Assembly: GCA_038049695.1 (NCBI GenBank)
Contig: CP142461.1
Span: 24,311,001 to 24,375,000 of the forward strand
Length of the DNA stretch: 64,000 bases
From: Cinnamomum chago
Lineage: Eukaryota > Streptophyta > Magnoliopsida > Laurales > Lauraceae
Direction of reading: 5' to 3'
Position 1 is the stretch's first letter; each line of letters opens with the position of its first letter. This document shows, piece by piece, positions 44,050 through 56,039 of the stretch. The notes below the pieces were generated by a model. That model did no database searches. It had not been told where the DNA came from and saw only the letters and a program-made list of their open reading frames with translations. The position numbers and the translations under genes are program-made.

Positions 44050-44335
44050 GAACACAGTGGGGCTTTTCCCGCACCTGGCAGTTAGCCATCGGTCACCTGT
44101 CGGCTAGCCGCCTGATTACCGGTGACTAACCGCCAGCTGACCGAACTGTCGCGGTCACTTTTCTAGAGAGCAACTCTTTCCCCTGAACCCAACGGTCACC
44201 CCCGCAGTTATCCAGCGGCGGCTAACCGCACCAAGGCGGTTACTTTTCCAGTAAGCTGCAATTTGCAGCCCAGCCACGGTCAGCTACGCAGTCAACCAAC
44301 GGCGGCTAACCGCCAGCTGACCGCCATGTGACCGA
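44050..44335 (+). repeat. CTAG/CTAA-centred inverted motifs in LTR C (5' copy)
   Basis: CGGCTAGCCG (44101-44110, perfect palindrome), GACTAACCGCC, GCGGCTAACCGC and GGCGGCTAACCGCC (44301-44314), with direct and inverted repeats of CGGTTAGCC-like sequence. The 3' LTR version is 49710-50000, with visible rearrangement. They occupy the same relative place as the palindromes in B, E and F. Confidence 0.75.
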
Positions 44336-45091
44336 AATTACCCAGAAACATGGAAATGGAGAGAAATGAAGAGGATTTATGTCCCAATCATTTGTGAACC
44401 CTTTTAGAGAATGATGGGGATTGTTCACCTGGAGATGCGTATGGAGCCCGTTTGAGAAAGAAACCACATTACGAAGATTCATTTGAAGTCTCGAAAACCC
44501 CAAAGTGTATAAAGACTCCGAAATGTCCCCAAACTCAAGGAGTACCAAGTTTTATATATATTGACATATGGGATTCCTATTCATCTTGAACTAGTCTTGA
44601 ACCCCGATACTTGTCCTGAGATTTCAAAAGTTTTATAGTATTTCATTGTTCCCGAATTTACACTACTTGACTTGTTATTGCCGAAACTATTGAAAGTGTA
44701 CTTGTAATAATTGCTAGCCCCGAAATGTATTGCCCGACATGAAATGACAGTTGTGCCTTTGAGCACCCACGCCCGCCCATTTATTTACTTGTACTTGATT
44801 TATTTGCACATGTCTTGATTTCTGATATTTGATCTATGAGTCGGCACCACTAAGCTTGGATAACCTTGTTAGTCTGATCCATTGACTTGGAGATCCTCAA
44901 CTTGTCCCGCCAGCTGCAGTTTGGATCCCCTACCCGGTTTTTACCGTGGCCTTGTGCCAATGCCGCAGATTGCTACTGTGGTTCCCGATGCCCGGCTCGC
45001 TACCGTGGTCATGTATAGTATATGTATATGTATTTATACGATCCACTGTTTCTCCTCACCACGTGTGACTGAGATCAGTGCCTAGTTATTG

Positions 45092-45113
45092 CTCTGTCAC
45101 TTTTGTGATAGAG
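45092..45113 (+). other. Conserved hairpin in 5' LTR of C
   Basis: CTCTGTCACTTTTGTGATAGAG; one G-U wobble in the stem. Homologous to 38441-38460. Confidence 0.55.
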
Positions 45114-45257
45114 GACTTAGTTTCGTGTGGTTGTCATCTTACTTGTTTCCCGATTTCCTTGGATACCCATACATGTTTCATACTGCATTTATGTTTTCAG
45201 TAAATGATTCGTTTCTTCTATGAAAGTTATTGATCAAACAGGTTGAATGCTTTTGCA

Positions 45258-45460
45258 GACGTTTTACATGAATACATGATTTGTTAGATATCCATGTTTT
45301 ACACCCGTTTTACATGAATATATAATTTGTCAGATATTCATGTTTTACACCCGTTTTACATGAATATATGATTTGTTAGATATCCATGTTTTACACCCGT
45401 TTTATATAAATACATGATTTGTCAGACATACATGATCTTTCCACCCGTTTTAATTATATG
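45258..45460 (+). repeat. 46-bp tandem repeat in 5' LTR of C
   Basis: Four units of CCATGTTTTACACCCGTTTT plus ACATGAATATATGATTTGTC plus AGATAT. The 3' LTR has three (about 54985-55120), which accounts for most of the length difference between the two LTRs. LTR F has a longer diverged array at 53230-53790. Confidence 0.85.
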
Positions 45461-46076
45461 CATCATTTGATCAAATAGCATGATTTATCACATGTTTTAT
45501 TCTTCAGTATATTTATTATCTTTTTACCCACCTGCCAGACCGTCGTTTCTGACCCACTATTTTGGTACTCAGGTCCAGATTTCTTCTTCCCGAGCTGAGT
45601 GCTTTTGTTGGCTGTGGAGCCATGAGTTGCAGGTTGTTTTGTTGGCCATGTCATGTAGACATTGAGCTTGACATTGGAGTTGCGTCACTTATGGGTGGTG
45701 GTTATTAGCTTGTTATTGTATGGCTTTTATTAGCCTTTTCTTGGGATTCTTAATTAATGCACATTGATAATTTGTAACTTGAATTATATATATATGGGAA
45801 AACAATATCCTGTTACTGTCAGCTCTGTACTTCATTAAGGTGATGCATTCCAGTCTAATATGGTTCTTGATATGATAGCTTTATGCTAACGGTTGAGTGC
45901 GACGCGGAATCAGAGGGCTACGGACTCCGGGTCATAACGCCACGAAAGCTTCCGCAAAATATTCAGAGTGTGTTGGGTTGTGTTGTCTTCATATACGCGG
46001 ATCTTGGGAGAAAAAAATATAATTATCCTTAATCTCATTCGCGCCCCTGAGGTTCTGGTTTGAGGGTGTGACAGAC

Positions 46077-46088
46077 TGGTATCAGAGC
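46077..46088 (+). promoter_or_regulatory. Primer-binding site of C (initiator tRNA-Met)
   Basis: TGGTATCAGAGC three bases after the 5' LTR, as in Tekay/Del-type chromoviruses. Confidence 0.92.
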
Positions 46089-48163
46089 GGGCAGGTTTCT
46101 AGGAAATAAAACACTCTAGGAACCTTAAGACGTGTGGTGAGGACTCGTTTTCTTTTGTCTAGTTATTGTTTCTGTGAGTTCGGGTTTGTTTTCTTCTAGT
46201 GGGAGAGACTATCTTTGTCTCCTTTTCTTGTCCTTGTTGTTAGAGAATTTGGGGGACCAAATTCTTTTCTAGTGGGGGAGAATTTATTGTCTCCGTACCC
46301 ACTTTTAGTACCTTTTTCCTTATTCTCGCGCCAGAGAGTCAGAGTTTTGTAGACTTAGCATGTGTTTCTCGAAGGACTTTGGAAGAATTTTCAGCTTTTC
46401 AATGTCACAAATGGAGTTAGTGTGGGAATTTATGAGCAGTTGTTAATCAGCAAGGAATGCGAACAGCATATCGAGATCCAATTACAATTGAACGTGGACT
46501 ATCAGAGGGTGTATTAGGCAAATAAGTGTGGATTTTTGGATAAACTTGGATTATTTCCTAAGTCAGAAGACTCCATAAGCCGAATAAGTGGTAGACTTTA
46601 TGAGGTTTGAGATGATTTTCAGTGGTACAGCTCTAAGAAGATGTGAAAAGTTAGAAATTTCTCAAGCATTAATGAACTTGTGATGGAGAATTGTTCGAGG
46701 AGATTTAACAATTGCAGCTATGATGATGAAGTCGACTCAGCATGGTGTATCAGTGGGTGGTTAAAAGCATAGGAAATTAGTTTTCAGCAACAGTGTAGAG
46801 AGAGTTATATGTGGAATTGATTGTTAGTTGATCACATAATAGAGAAGATTTTGTGGATTTTACCGAGTTGTAGAACATCAGTTTGGGCAGAGTACAGATA
46901 CGAGCAAGAGAATCATCACCTATGGACAATGATAATCGAAAAATTCAGAGAAGAATGAATTTGACAGAAGCACACCTCACGAAGTTTGGACATGTGGAGT
47001 AACATGACAGTTAAAGTGTTAGCAGGTCTAGTCAGAGCTGGAAACCTACAGAATTGTGAACCTTGTGTTTTCAACGAGCAGATAGAGATGGGTGAAGTGT
47101 TCAAAGGACCATTCAAACATTTGATTGAATCAGCTTGGCATATGAAGAAGTGATAGATTTCCAAGTCATTCACCTCGAAGATTGTGCATTGGCAGGAGAC
47201 CTAATGTCGACAACTTTGACAAAGATGACAAACGTGTACCGAGGACGGGACGACATTGCCTAAAATGAGAGACATCTGGTAATAATCAGCCTCACCAATT
47301 TTCCAAAGCCAAGGGCAGATAGAAGGACAAGACAGTTTTTCTTTTCAGTTGGTAAAGCTCCAAGGAGATGTTCAGAGTTCGAGATTTTCGGGAATTTGAT
47401 GAGTTTTGTCAAAGAGCTAATCAGGAATTTTCAACAAGTGCAGCCATGTGATGAAGTAGACCCAGCAAGATACGAAGCATTAAGAGTCAAATTTCAACAG
47501 TTGACTACAGAAAGGATCTATACTTGAATGCCTGACAACGAAGATTTTGCGAATTTTATCGACATGAGGAACATCGGATTACAACGTGCAGATACACGGA
47601 CCAAGAAGTCAATTATTTCGGATTTTTGTTAGGGGAGACAGATTCGGCGGAATAGTTGCAAGTGTGAATACAGAGCTTCTAATACTGAAGAATGACCAAG
47701 GGATAAGAACGATAGTGTCAGAGACCGACTGTTGTGTAGTGGATCAAGAGCAACGAACAGAAAGAGTTAGAGCTAGCAAGAGTTCTCCTTGAAGATGGTG
47801 CATTTAATATGAGACCCTAGCTTCGACAGTTGTGATGAAGTCGACAAAATTGTTCCAAGAATTTTTTTTATCATGGTGGCTAAAAGCGAGAGACTTGGTG
47901 GAACTTAGAAGGAGTCAGAGTTGGAAAAATTCCTTGAGTAGTCAGATTGGCAGAGCAGTAACAAATTTGAGCCAGTGGAAGAATGTTTGACGACTGTTGA
48001 TAGTTGACCGAAGAGTTCTACAGCGAGGATGACCCAGCGAGTTCAAGTGCTTCCGAGAGGACCAACTTGGAGTAGTTGTTTGGGGTTTTATTTTCGAAGT
48101 GTGGGATTAATGTCCCCACTTGTTTTTTGGTTTGTTTAGTTCATTTGGAGGACCAAATGTTCT

Positions 48164-48176
48164 AAGGGGGGGAGGA
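48164..48176 (+). promoter_or_regulatory. Polypurine tract of C
   Basis: AAGGGGGGGAGGA directly before the 3' LTR. Confidence 0.8.
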
Positions 48177-51100
48177 TATGAGAACCCGACCCCTAATTTC
48201 CTGGATTAGTGTTGTTTTATTTATGGATTAGTTTCTCTAAGAGGGTTTAGTGGTTGTTTAGTTGAGTTTGTGAGCTAGAATGGTTTTTCCCTAGTTTTGG
48301 GGAGTTTTGAGAGCTAGTGACCGTAGGGTCCTACTTGTTTTGCTTGATCAGCTTGGAGAGGTTCTTAGTGATTCCCAAAAATTCTCATTTCGGCTTTGTT
48401 TGACGAATCTCGTCGTTCCCCATAATTTTCATGTTCACTCCGTACCCATTCGAAGCTCCAAAAATCAGTTTTTCCAGCCCTGGGGGCAAAATCGATCTTT
48501 TCACATTGAATCTGGACCCAAATTTCAAGATCCAAGAACCATGCCAAAATTATACTTTTTGAAAACTAAATTTTATGAGAAACATTTTTCCCTTCTGCGT
48601 TAATCGCACCCAAAGCCCAGAAATCGATGTTTTAACCCTTGAAATCCCAAATTTTCCATTATTTTGACCCCTTTGACCAAAAAGTTGACTTTTTCTGTGG
48701 ACCCCAGAAGTATGTCAATATTGACCTTGTTGGAAACATAATCTTATGCCGGACACTTTTCATGTTTTAAGTTTCTTGATTCGAGGTCTGGAAAGCCCTT
48801 TAATTTCCATTGCAAGTTCTACTTAGTGTGGACCTCACCTCCACTTATTATATAACACCACCCTCTCTTTCTCCCTCATTTTTCCACTCTCCATCGACTC
48901 CAACTCTCTAGCGACAGTACCAGTAGCCATCCTTCTTCTTTTTCTTCCATTTCTCTTGCTCTAATGGAGCCTCCAAGCCACCAATCCGACGAGGGAACTC
49001 CGACAACTTCTTCCCCTTCACCTCCTCTCTTGTTTGACATCATTTTCGTGGGAAACCAAGGTGGGCAGCCCCTATTTCAAGCTTCTTCTTGTTGATTGAT
49101 GACCCTAGAGGTAAGGACTCCTTCCCATTTTCTTTTTTTGTGCAATGGCACCCCCTTAAGTTCTATTTCCTAGTTTGGTTTGAGTCGATTCCTTGTCTTT
49201 CATTGTTTGACCCATTTTAGGGTTTGTTTTGGGGGTTTTTCTTGTAGCTATGGAGCTTGGATTTGAAAGAGTGTTTGGGCTTGATTTCTTGATTAGAAGA
49301 CCCAAGGCAAGTGGATGAATGGATAAGTTTTGAACACTTACATGTTTCATGGAAATTTCTTGTTTTTGGCATTAATGGTTCTTAATGATTTGTACATATG
49401 TTTTCATAGTCTTCTTGTCTTAATTTTATCACTTTTGAAATGCATATTTATGAGTTGTTTTCTCTATTATACATCTCGATGAATGCATCAATTATGTTAT
49501 TAAGTGTAGATGAATCTTTTGAATTGTGGTCTCTCTCACTCTCTCTCTTTGGTGATTGAATGTGAAAAGAATGGAGGTGTTTGTGGAAATTTTAATGATG
49601 AATTGGTGGAGTCTTGGACTCATTTTATTGCAGGAATGTAGGGGGAGTTATGTGAGGAATGGTTTAAGGGAGAAAATGCTCAAATCTGAACACAGTGGGG
49701 CTTTTCCCGCACCTGGCGGTTAGCCAGCGGTCACCTGTCGGCTAGCCGCCTGATGACAAGCGACTAACCGCCAGCTGACCGAACCGTCACGGCTACTTTT
49801 CCAGAGAGCACCTCTTTCCCCTAAACCCAGCGGTCACCCCCGCGGTTATCCAGCGGCTAATCGCCGAACCCAGCGGCGGCTAACAGCACCATGGCGGTTA
49901 CTTTTCCAGTAAGCTGCAATTTGCAGCCTAGCCGCAGTCAGCTGCGCGGTCATCTAGCGGCTAGCCACCTAACCCAGTGGCAGCTAACCACCATGTGACC
50001 GAAATTACCCAGAAACATTGAAATGGAGAGAAATGAAGAGGATTTCTGTCCCAATCATTTGTGAACCCTTTTAGAGAATGATGGGGATTGTTCACCTAGA
50101 GATGCATATGGAGCCCATTTGAGAAAGAAACCATATTACGAAGATTCATTTGAAGTTTCGAAAATCCCAAAGTGTATAAGGACCCCGAAATGTCCCCAAA
50201 CTCAAGGAGTACCAAGTTTTATATATATTGACATACGGGATTCCTGTTCACCTTGAACTAGTCTTGAACCCCGATACTTGTTCTGAGATTTCAAAAGTTC
50301 TATAGTATTTCATTGTTCCCGAGTTCACACTACTTGACTTGTTATTCCCGAAAGTATTGAAAGTGTACTTGTGTGAGAACCCGACCCCTAATCTCTTGGA
50401 TTAGTGTTGTTTTATTTGTGGATTAGTTCTTTTAGTGGGATTAGTATTTGTTGGGTTGAGTTTGTGAGCTAGAATGATTTTTCTTCTAGTTTTGGGCTTT
50501 TGAGTGCTTTGGTAGCTTGTGGGGCCCTTTGGGGGTTCCCTTTTCGGCTTTACATTTACTTGCGAGATTTTTCCGATTTGTTTCGTATTGTGTTTTTGGC
50601 CCGTTGCATTCATCTTGAGGAATCCTACAACTTTCATGTTGATCCCGTATCCATTTGAGAACCCGAAACCCGATTTCTTGGCCTTGAGGGCAAAACAGTC
50701 ATTGCACACCAAATCTATACCCAAAACTCGATATTCCCGAAACCCACGAAACATATACTTTTTGGAAACTAGATATTTCGACGATCATTTCTTCCTTCTT
50801 CGTCGAATCCATCCGAGGTCTCGAATTAGATGATTTCAGCCACCCAAGTTCTTTAAGTTGTGGGACCCAAACCTCACTTGCTTATAAGAGGAACCCATCT
50901 CCTTCCCCTTCCTTCTCCATTTTCATGTTCCAGCACAACTATTGAGTCTAGGGTTTTTCCTTGCCTTGCTCTTCTTCTTCTTGCTTCTCCATCTCAAATC
51001 CTCACAAATCTTGCACCAAACTCGAAATGGAGATCATCTTCTTCTTCCTCTTCACCATGGCTCCCTATTGATACCATTTGTGGAGAAAACCCTCCATTCC

Positions 51101-51753
51101 AAGACCTCCATTGAGCTTACTCTTGCCATTAGAGGACCTTAAAGGTAAGTGATCATCCCCATCTCCTAGATTAGTGTTCCTCTAGCCCTTGAGAAGCTAC
51201 ATTTGCATTATTGTTGGTTCTTTCATTTTCATTCATTGTTTAACCCATTTTAGGGTTTGTTTTGGGGGTTTTGTAGAGATTGTGGATCTTGAGCTTGAGA
51301 GGTGATTAGGAGCTTGATTTGCTTGATTAGAGTCAAAGGCAAGTGGATGATTAGATCGTTTTGATTATTAACATGTTTTGTGAGAAAAATCTTGTTTCAT
51401 TAAGGGTTTTGGTGATTTTAGTAGTTGTCTTTACTATGATTAATATTGATTTCGAAATGTGCTTATTGATGAGTTATTTCCCTCTTGTTCATGCTTGGAA
51501 AATGTATGCATCATATTGTCAAGGTTTCAAATGGTTTCACATGAATGAGTTTCCTCCACCTTGAGATTTGTTGTGAATGGAAAGAATGGAAAGAGAGGAA
51601 TTTGAAATGAGGAGCTCTTTAGCTCATATTATTGTCTTGGAAACATGTGTTTTAGTCCTCTTGTTTATAGTTCTATGTGATTGTTTAAGTGTTGGAAAGG
51701 AAAGGAAAAAGGAAGGAAAAAATCAGTGTCCCGGACCTGCTGCACGCCCAGGT

Positions 51754-51882
51754 CCGATCGATGGGACCTACAGGCCGATCGATCGGCCTGTCTTTTAACT
51801 GTAAGGCTTTTTGGGCCGATCGATAGGCCGATCGATCGGACCCTGTGCATTTCTGGTACAGAAATTTCGACCGATCGATCAG
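51754..51882 (+). repeat. CCGATCGATCGG palindrome cluster in LTR F
   Basis: Five copies: CCGATCGATGGG, CCGATCGATCGG (about 51776), CCGATCGATAGG, CCGATCGATCGG (about 51828) and CCGATCGATCAG. There are more copies than in B, with two extra units downstream. Confidence 0.88.
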
Positions 51883-53229
51883 ACCGCAGTGAAATTTGAT
51901 ATTTGTTTTTTTTTTTGGAAACCTTTGGGCCTTCTATGAGTCCTAAGGGTGTATACCTTAGTGTTAAGACCAATTGTACCCTAATCTAAGGTCTCTAAGA
52001 CTAGGGAACAAAAAAGAAAGAATGATGATGATCTAGGCACAAATTCTCGGTTTTAGGTGGGACCATGGCTACCCTTTTTGGACTGTTTGGACCATGTGTG
52101 AGAATGTCTTGAGCCAATACGCCTCACGGTTGGTTCGGTGGCATCGAAGTCCAATTCATTTCAATCTTAAACGGGATGGAACGACGCGATATCTTCTTTA
52201 TATCTAAACACAAGTCTTTCCCTTGGTTATCGCGAATTCCATTCCTTTCGGTGACTGAATAGGTTGCTCGATGTTTCCGGATTAATGTCATGCCTAGGAT
52301 GGACCGTTTATAATCTTGATTCTTGCTATTGTAACATCTAGTACTACCCATAAGCTCATGTTAAGATTTTAAAATAGTAAAAGTGCATAAGGAGCCCGGA
52401 ATGTCTTCAAACTCAAGGAGTACCAAGTAATTATTACAATCGACATACGGGACCCCTATTCACTTAAATAGATCTTGTAAACAATATTCTTCCCGAAATG
52501 GTATAGTGCATTATATTTCCTCATTTCCCGAGATTTGCATTACATGACTTGTTTCCCGAAAGCATTGGAGTTACACTAGTAACAGTTATTTGTCCCGAAA
52601 TGTATTGCCCGATATGAAATGTTAGTGTGCCCTTGAGCACCCCCGTCTTGCCCGTATATCTATTGTACTTGATTTAATTGTATATGTCTCGATTGTATTT
52701 GACCTATGAGTCGGCACCACTAAGCTTGGATAACCTTGTTGGTCTGATCCACCGACTTGGAGATCCCCCTCTTGTCCCGCCAGTTGCAGTTTGGATCCCG
52801 ATACCCGATTATTACCGTGGCCTTGTCCCGATACCGCAGATTGCTACTGTGGTCCCCGATGCCCGACTCGCTACCGTGGTCATGTATAGTATATGTATAT
52901 GCATTCATGAGATCCACTGTTTCTCCTCACCTCGAGTGACTGAGATCAGTGCCTAGTATATGTATTTATATGAGATCCCCTATTTCTCCTCACCTCGAGT
53001 GACTGAGATCAGGGCCTAGTTATTGCTCTATCGCTTTAGTGATAGAGGACTTAGCTTCGTGTGGTTGCCATCTTGCCAGTTCCCGATTCCTTGGATACCC
53101 GACATGTTTTATATTGTTTACTTGCTTTCCAATAAATGATTCGTTTCCTTTATGAAAGTTGTTATTTAAACAAGTGTTCATATTCTCCAATGTAAATTCA
53201 GTTATTATTATAGTGTTTTCTGTCCTTTG

Positions 53230-53790
53230 TACACGCACATGTTTTAAATGAATGCCGGTTGGGTGAATACCCATGCTTTTACATATGTTTCAAACGATCA
53301 ATGATTTTGCTAGATTTATATGATTACACATGTTTTAAAGGAATACCCGAATTGTTAAATATCCGAGCTTTGCTTTAAAGGACATTTGGTTTGCCAGATT
53401 CCTATGTTTATACCTGTTTTAAATGATTGCCCGATTCGTTAAATATCCATGCTTTGAAATATGTTTCAAATGACACTTGTTTGCCAGATCCCTACGTTTA
53501 TACCTGTTTTAAACGATATCCGGTTTGTTAAATATCCGCATTTCTACATAGGTTTCAAATGGACATTGGTTTTGCTAGACTGCTATGAATACCTGGTTTG
53601 TTGTATACTTGTGTTTTTACTTAAGTTTCAAATGAACGTTGTTTTGTCATACCGCTATGTTTATACATGTTTTAGATGAACACCTGATTGTCAAATATCT
53701 ATGATTATAGATGATGTAAATGAACACATGTTTTATTAAACATTCATGTTTTACCCATGCTTGAAACAAATACAGGTTTTCCCCGAGATT
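53230..53790 (+). repeat. Expanded diverged ~46-bp array in LTR F
   Basis: About twelve units of TGTTTTAAATGAANNCCNGNTT followed by GYYARATWTCCATG-like sequence, homologous to the three- and four-copy arrays of C. It explains why F is longer than C. Confidence 0.75.
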
Positions 53791-54821
53791 CCCGACCTTG
53801 CACCCGTTTAATTATATGCAGCATTTGATCGAATAACATGATTTATCTTATGTTTTATTCTTCAGTATATTTGTTATCTTTTCATCCACCTGCCAGACCG
53901 TCGTGTCTGACCCACTACTTTTGGTACTCAGGTTTAGATTTCTTCGTCCCGAGATGAGTGCTTTGGTTGGCTGTGGAGCCATGTTTTGCAGGTTGTTTTG
54001 TCGGCTATGTCATGTAGACATTGAGCTTGACATCGGAGCTACGTCATATTTGGGGTAGTGATTATAGCTTATTGTTGTATGGCTTTTATTAGCCTTTTTC
54101 TTGGGATTCTTAAGTAATGTACATTGATAATTGTAACTTGAACATATTTGGGAATGTAATATCATGTTACTGTCAGCTCTGTAATTTATTGTGATGGTTA
54201 CTCCAGTCTGATATGATTCTTGATATAATAGCTATGTGCTAAAGGTTGAGTGCGACGCGGAATCCGATGGCCACGGACTTCGGGTCGCAACGCCACAAAT
54301 GCTTCCGCAAAATATTCAGAATGTGTTGGGATGTGTTGTCTTCACACACGCGGATCCTGGGAGAAGTAAAATACATTTATGCTTTAATCCCATTCCCGCC
54401 CCCGAGGTTCTGGTTTGGGGGCGTGACAACTTGTAATAATTGCTAGCCCCAAAATGTATTGCTCGACATGAAATGACAGTTGTGCCTTGGAGCACCCAGT
54501 CTCGCCCGTTTATTTACTTGTACTTGATTTATTTGCATATGTCTTGATTTCTGATATTTGACCTTTGAGTCGGCACCACTAAGCTTGGATAACCTTGTTA
54601 GTCTGATCCACTGACTTGGAGATCCCTCACTTGCCCCACCAGCTGTAGTTTGGATCCCACTACCCGGTTTTTACCGTGGTCTTGTCCCAATACCGCAGAT
54701 TGCTATTGTGGTTCCCGATGCCCAGCTTGTTACCGTGGTCATGTATAGTATATGTATATGTATTTATAAGATCCATTGTTTCTCCTCACCTTGCGTGACT
54801 GAGATCAGTGCCTAGTTATTG

Positions 54822-54844
54822 CTCTGTCACTTTAGTGATAGAGG
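54822..54844 (+). other. Conserved hairpin in 3' LTR of C
   Basis: CTCTGTCACTTTAGTGATAGAGG, one wobble pair; the fourth plus-strand copy of this stem. The LTR F copy is CTCTATCGCTTTAGTGATAG at 53026-53048. Confidence 0.55.
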
Positions 54845-55752
54845 ATTTAGCTTCGTGTGGTTGCCATCTTGCTTGTTTCCCGATTTCCTTGGATACCCGT
54901 ACATGTTTCATATTGCATTTATGTTCTCAGTAAATGATTCGTTTCTTTTATGAAAGTTATTGATCGAACAGGTTGAATGCTTTTACAGACGTTTTACATG
55001 AATACATGATTTGTCAAATATCCATGTTTTACACCCATTTTACATGAATATATGATTTGTCAGATATCCATGTTTTACTCCCATTTTACATGAATACATG
55101 ATTTGCCAGACATACGTGATCTTTCCACCCGTTTTAATTATATACAGCATTTGATCAAACAGCATGATATATCACATGTTTTATTTTTCAGTATATTTAT
55201 TATCTTTTTACCCACCTGCCAGACCGTCGTGTCTGACCCACTATTTTGGTACTCAAGTTCAGATTTCTTCGTCCTGAGTTGAGTGCTTTTTTTGGCTATG
55301 GAGCCATGAGTTGCAGGTTGTTTTGTTAGCTATGTCATGTAGACATTGAGCTTGACATTTGAGTTGCATCACTTATGGGTAGTGGTTATTAGCTTGTTAT
55401 TGTATGACTTTTATTAGCCTTTCCTTGGGATTCTTAATTAATGCACATTGATAATTTGTAACTTGAATATATATGGGAATACAATATCCTGTTACTGTTA
55501 GCTCTGTACTTCGTTATGGTGATGTATTCCAGTCTGATATGGTTCTTGATATAATAGCTTTATGCTAGAGGTTGAATGCGACGCGGAATCCGAGGGCTAC
55601 GGACTCCGGGTCGTAACGCCACGAAAGCTTCCGCAAAATATTCAGAGTGTGTTGGGTTGTGTTGTCTTCATACACGCGGATCTTGGGAGAAAAACATATA
55701 ATTATCCTTAATCCCATTATCGCCCCCGAGGTTCTGGTTTAGGGGCGTGACA

Positions 55753-55757
55753 ACTAC
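55753..55757. repeat. Target-site duplication of C, right copy (ACTAC)
   Basis: Follows GGGGCGTGACA; identical to 39617-39621. Confidence 0.93.
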
Positions 55758-55824
55758 ACAAGAACATTTTAGCATTTGACATTTTGGCCTCACCTCAGAT
55801 ACTTGGTTGTCTTTGATCCGAATT

Positions 55825-56010
55825 AAATTTTTTAGGATTTTATGAAAAAAACTCCCAGTAGGTGGCCGTTGCATGAAAAAATGCATCATAGCTTAGGCAA
55901 CACAAATAGGTTCCCACGGCCCACTTTCGTTCTTTTTAGAATCTGAGAAGAGTGATGCTAGCGCGTTGCTCAGCACTGATGGGGGTGACGCTCTGGTGTC
56001 GTTTCCAATC
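55825..56010 (+). repeat. Left terminal inverted repeat of MULE-like element
   Basis: Pairs with 56750-56928 reversed, imperfectly, with small gaps and about 80 percent agreement by eye. Confidence 0.75.
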
Positions 56011-56039
56011 TCTTCCTCGTCCAAACCATCTGCCATTAG

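Larger units (their letters stand above)
39622..46073 (+). repeat. 5' LTR of C (split by G)
   Basis: TGTGAGAACCCGACCCCTAA to GAGGGTGTGACA. Parts are 39622-40362 and 43261-46073. It aligns with the 3' LTR throughout apart from the inserts. A TATATAA-type box is near 40307. Confidence 0.93.
46074..48176 (+). other. Non-coding interior of C with degenerate internal repeats
   Basis: No frame longer than about 85 codons and no pol motif. Related segments recur: TGATGATGAAGTCGACTCAG near 46720, TGTGATGAAGTAGACCCAGC near 47447 and TGTGATGAAGTCGACAAAAT near 47830, each preceded by a GTTCRGAGTTCGAG-like or similar run. They could be broken copies of one former coding unit. Which unit cannot be told by eye. 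Confidence 0.6.
50372..54428 (+). mobile_element. Mosaic solo LTR 'F' inside 3' LTR of C
   Basis: TGTGAGAACCCGACCCCTAA to GGGGGCGTGACA, 4057 bp, flanked by ACTTG (50367-50371, 54429-54433). Its first ~120 bases and its last ~1.85 kb match LTR C, but the middle (about 50490-52480) matches LTR B, including the TTTCGGCTTT region, CCGATCGATCGG palindromes and ATTCACTTAAATAGATCTTG. It is therefore a recombinant LTR. No internal region remains. Confidence 0.88.
39622..55752 (+). mobile_element. Non-autonomous large Gypsy-type element 'C' with two nested solo LTRs
   Basis: 5' LTR 39622-46073, interior 46074-48176 and 3' LTR 48177-55752. Removing nested G and F with one target copy each gives LTRs of about 3554 and 3514 bp. 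The interior is only 2.1 kb and codes for no recognisable gag or pol, so it fits the LARD class (large derivatives with LTRs but no genes). It keeps an initiator-Met primer site and a polypurine tract, so a helper element could have moved it. The first base after the 3' LTR T is A instead of G (TATGAG), a point change. Confidence 0.88.
48177..55752 (+). repeat. 3' LTR of C (split by F)
   Basis: TATGAGAACCCGACCCCTAA to GGGGCGTGACA. Parts are 48177-50371 and 54434-55752. It matches the 5' LTR closely. Confidence 0.92.

Noticed and set aside
47586-47792. 68-codon frame in the interior of C as a gag or regulatory protein
   Set aside because: Short, not preceded by a conserved context, and not matched in the related segments of the same interior.
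55816-55824. Nine-base target duplication for the MULE-like element
   Set aside because: The bases outside the two TIR ends (55816-55824 and 56929-56937) do not match.
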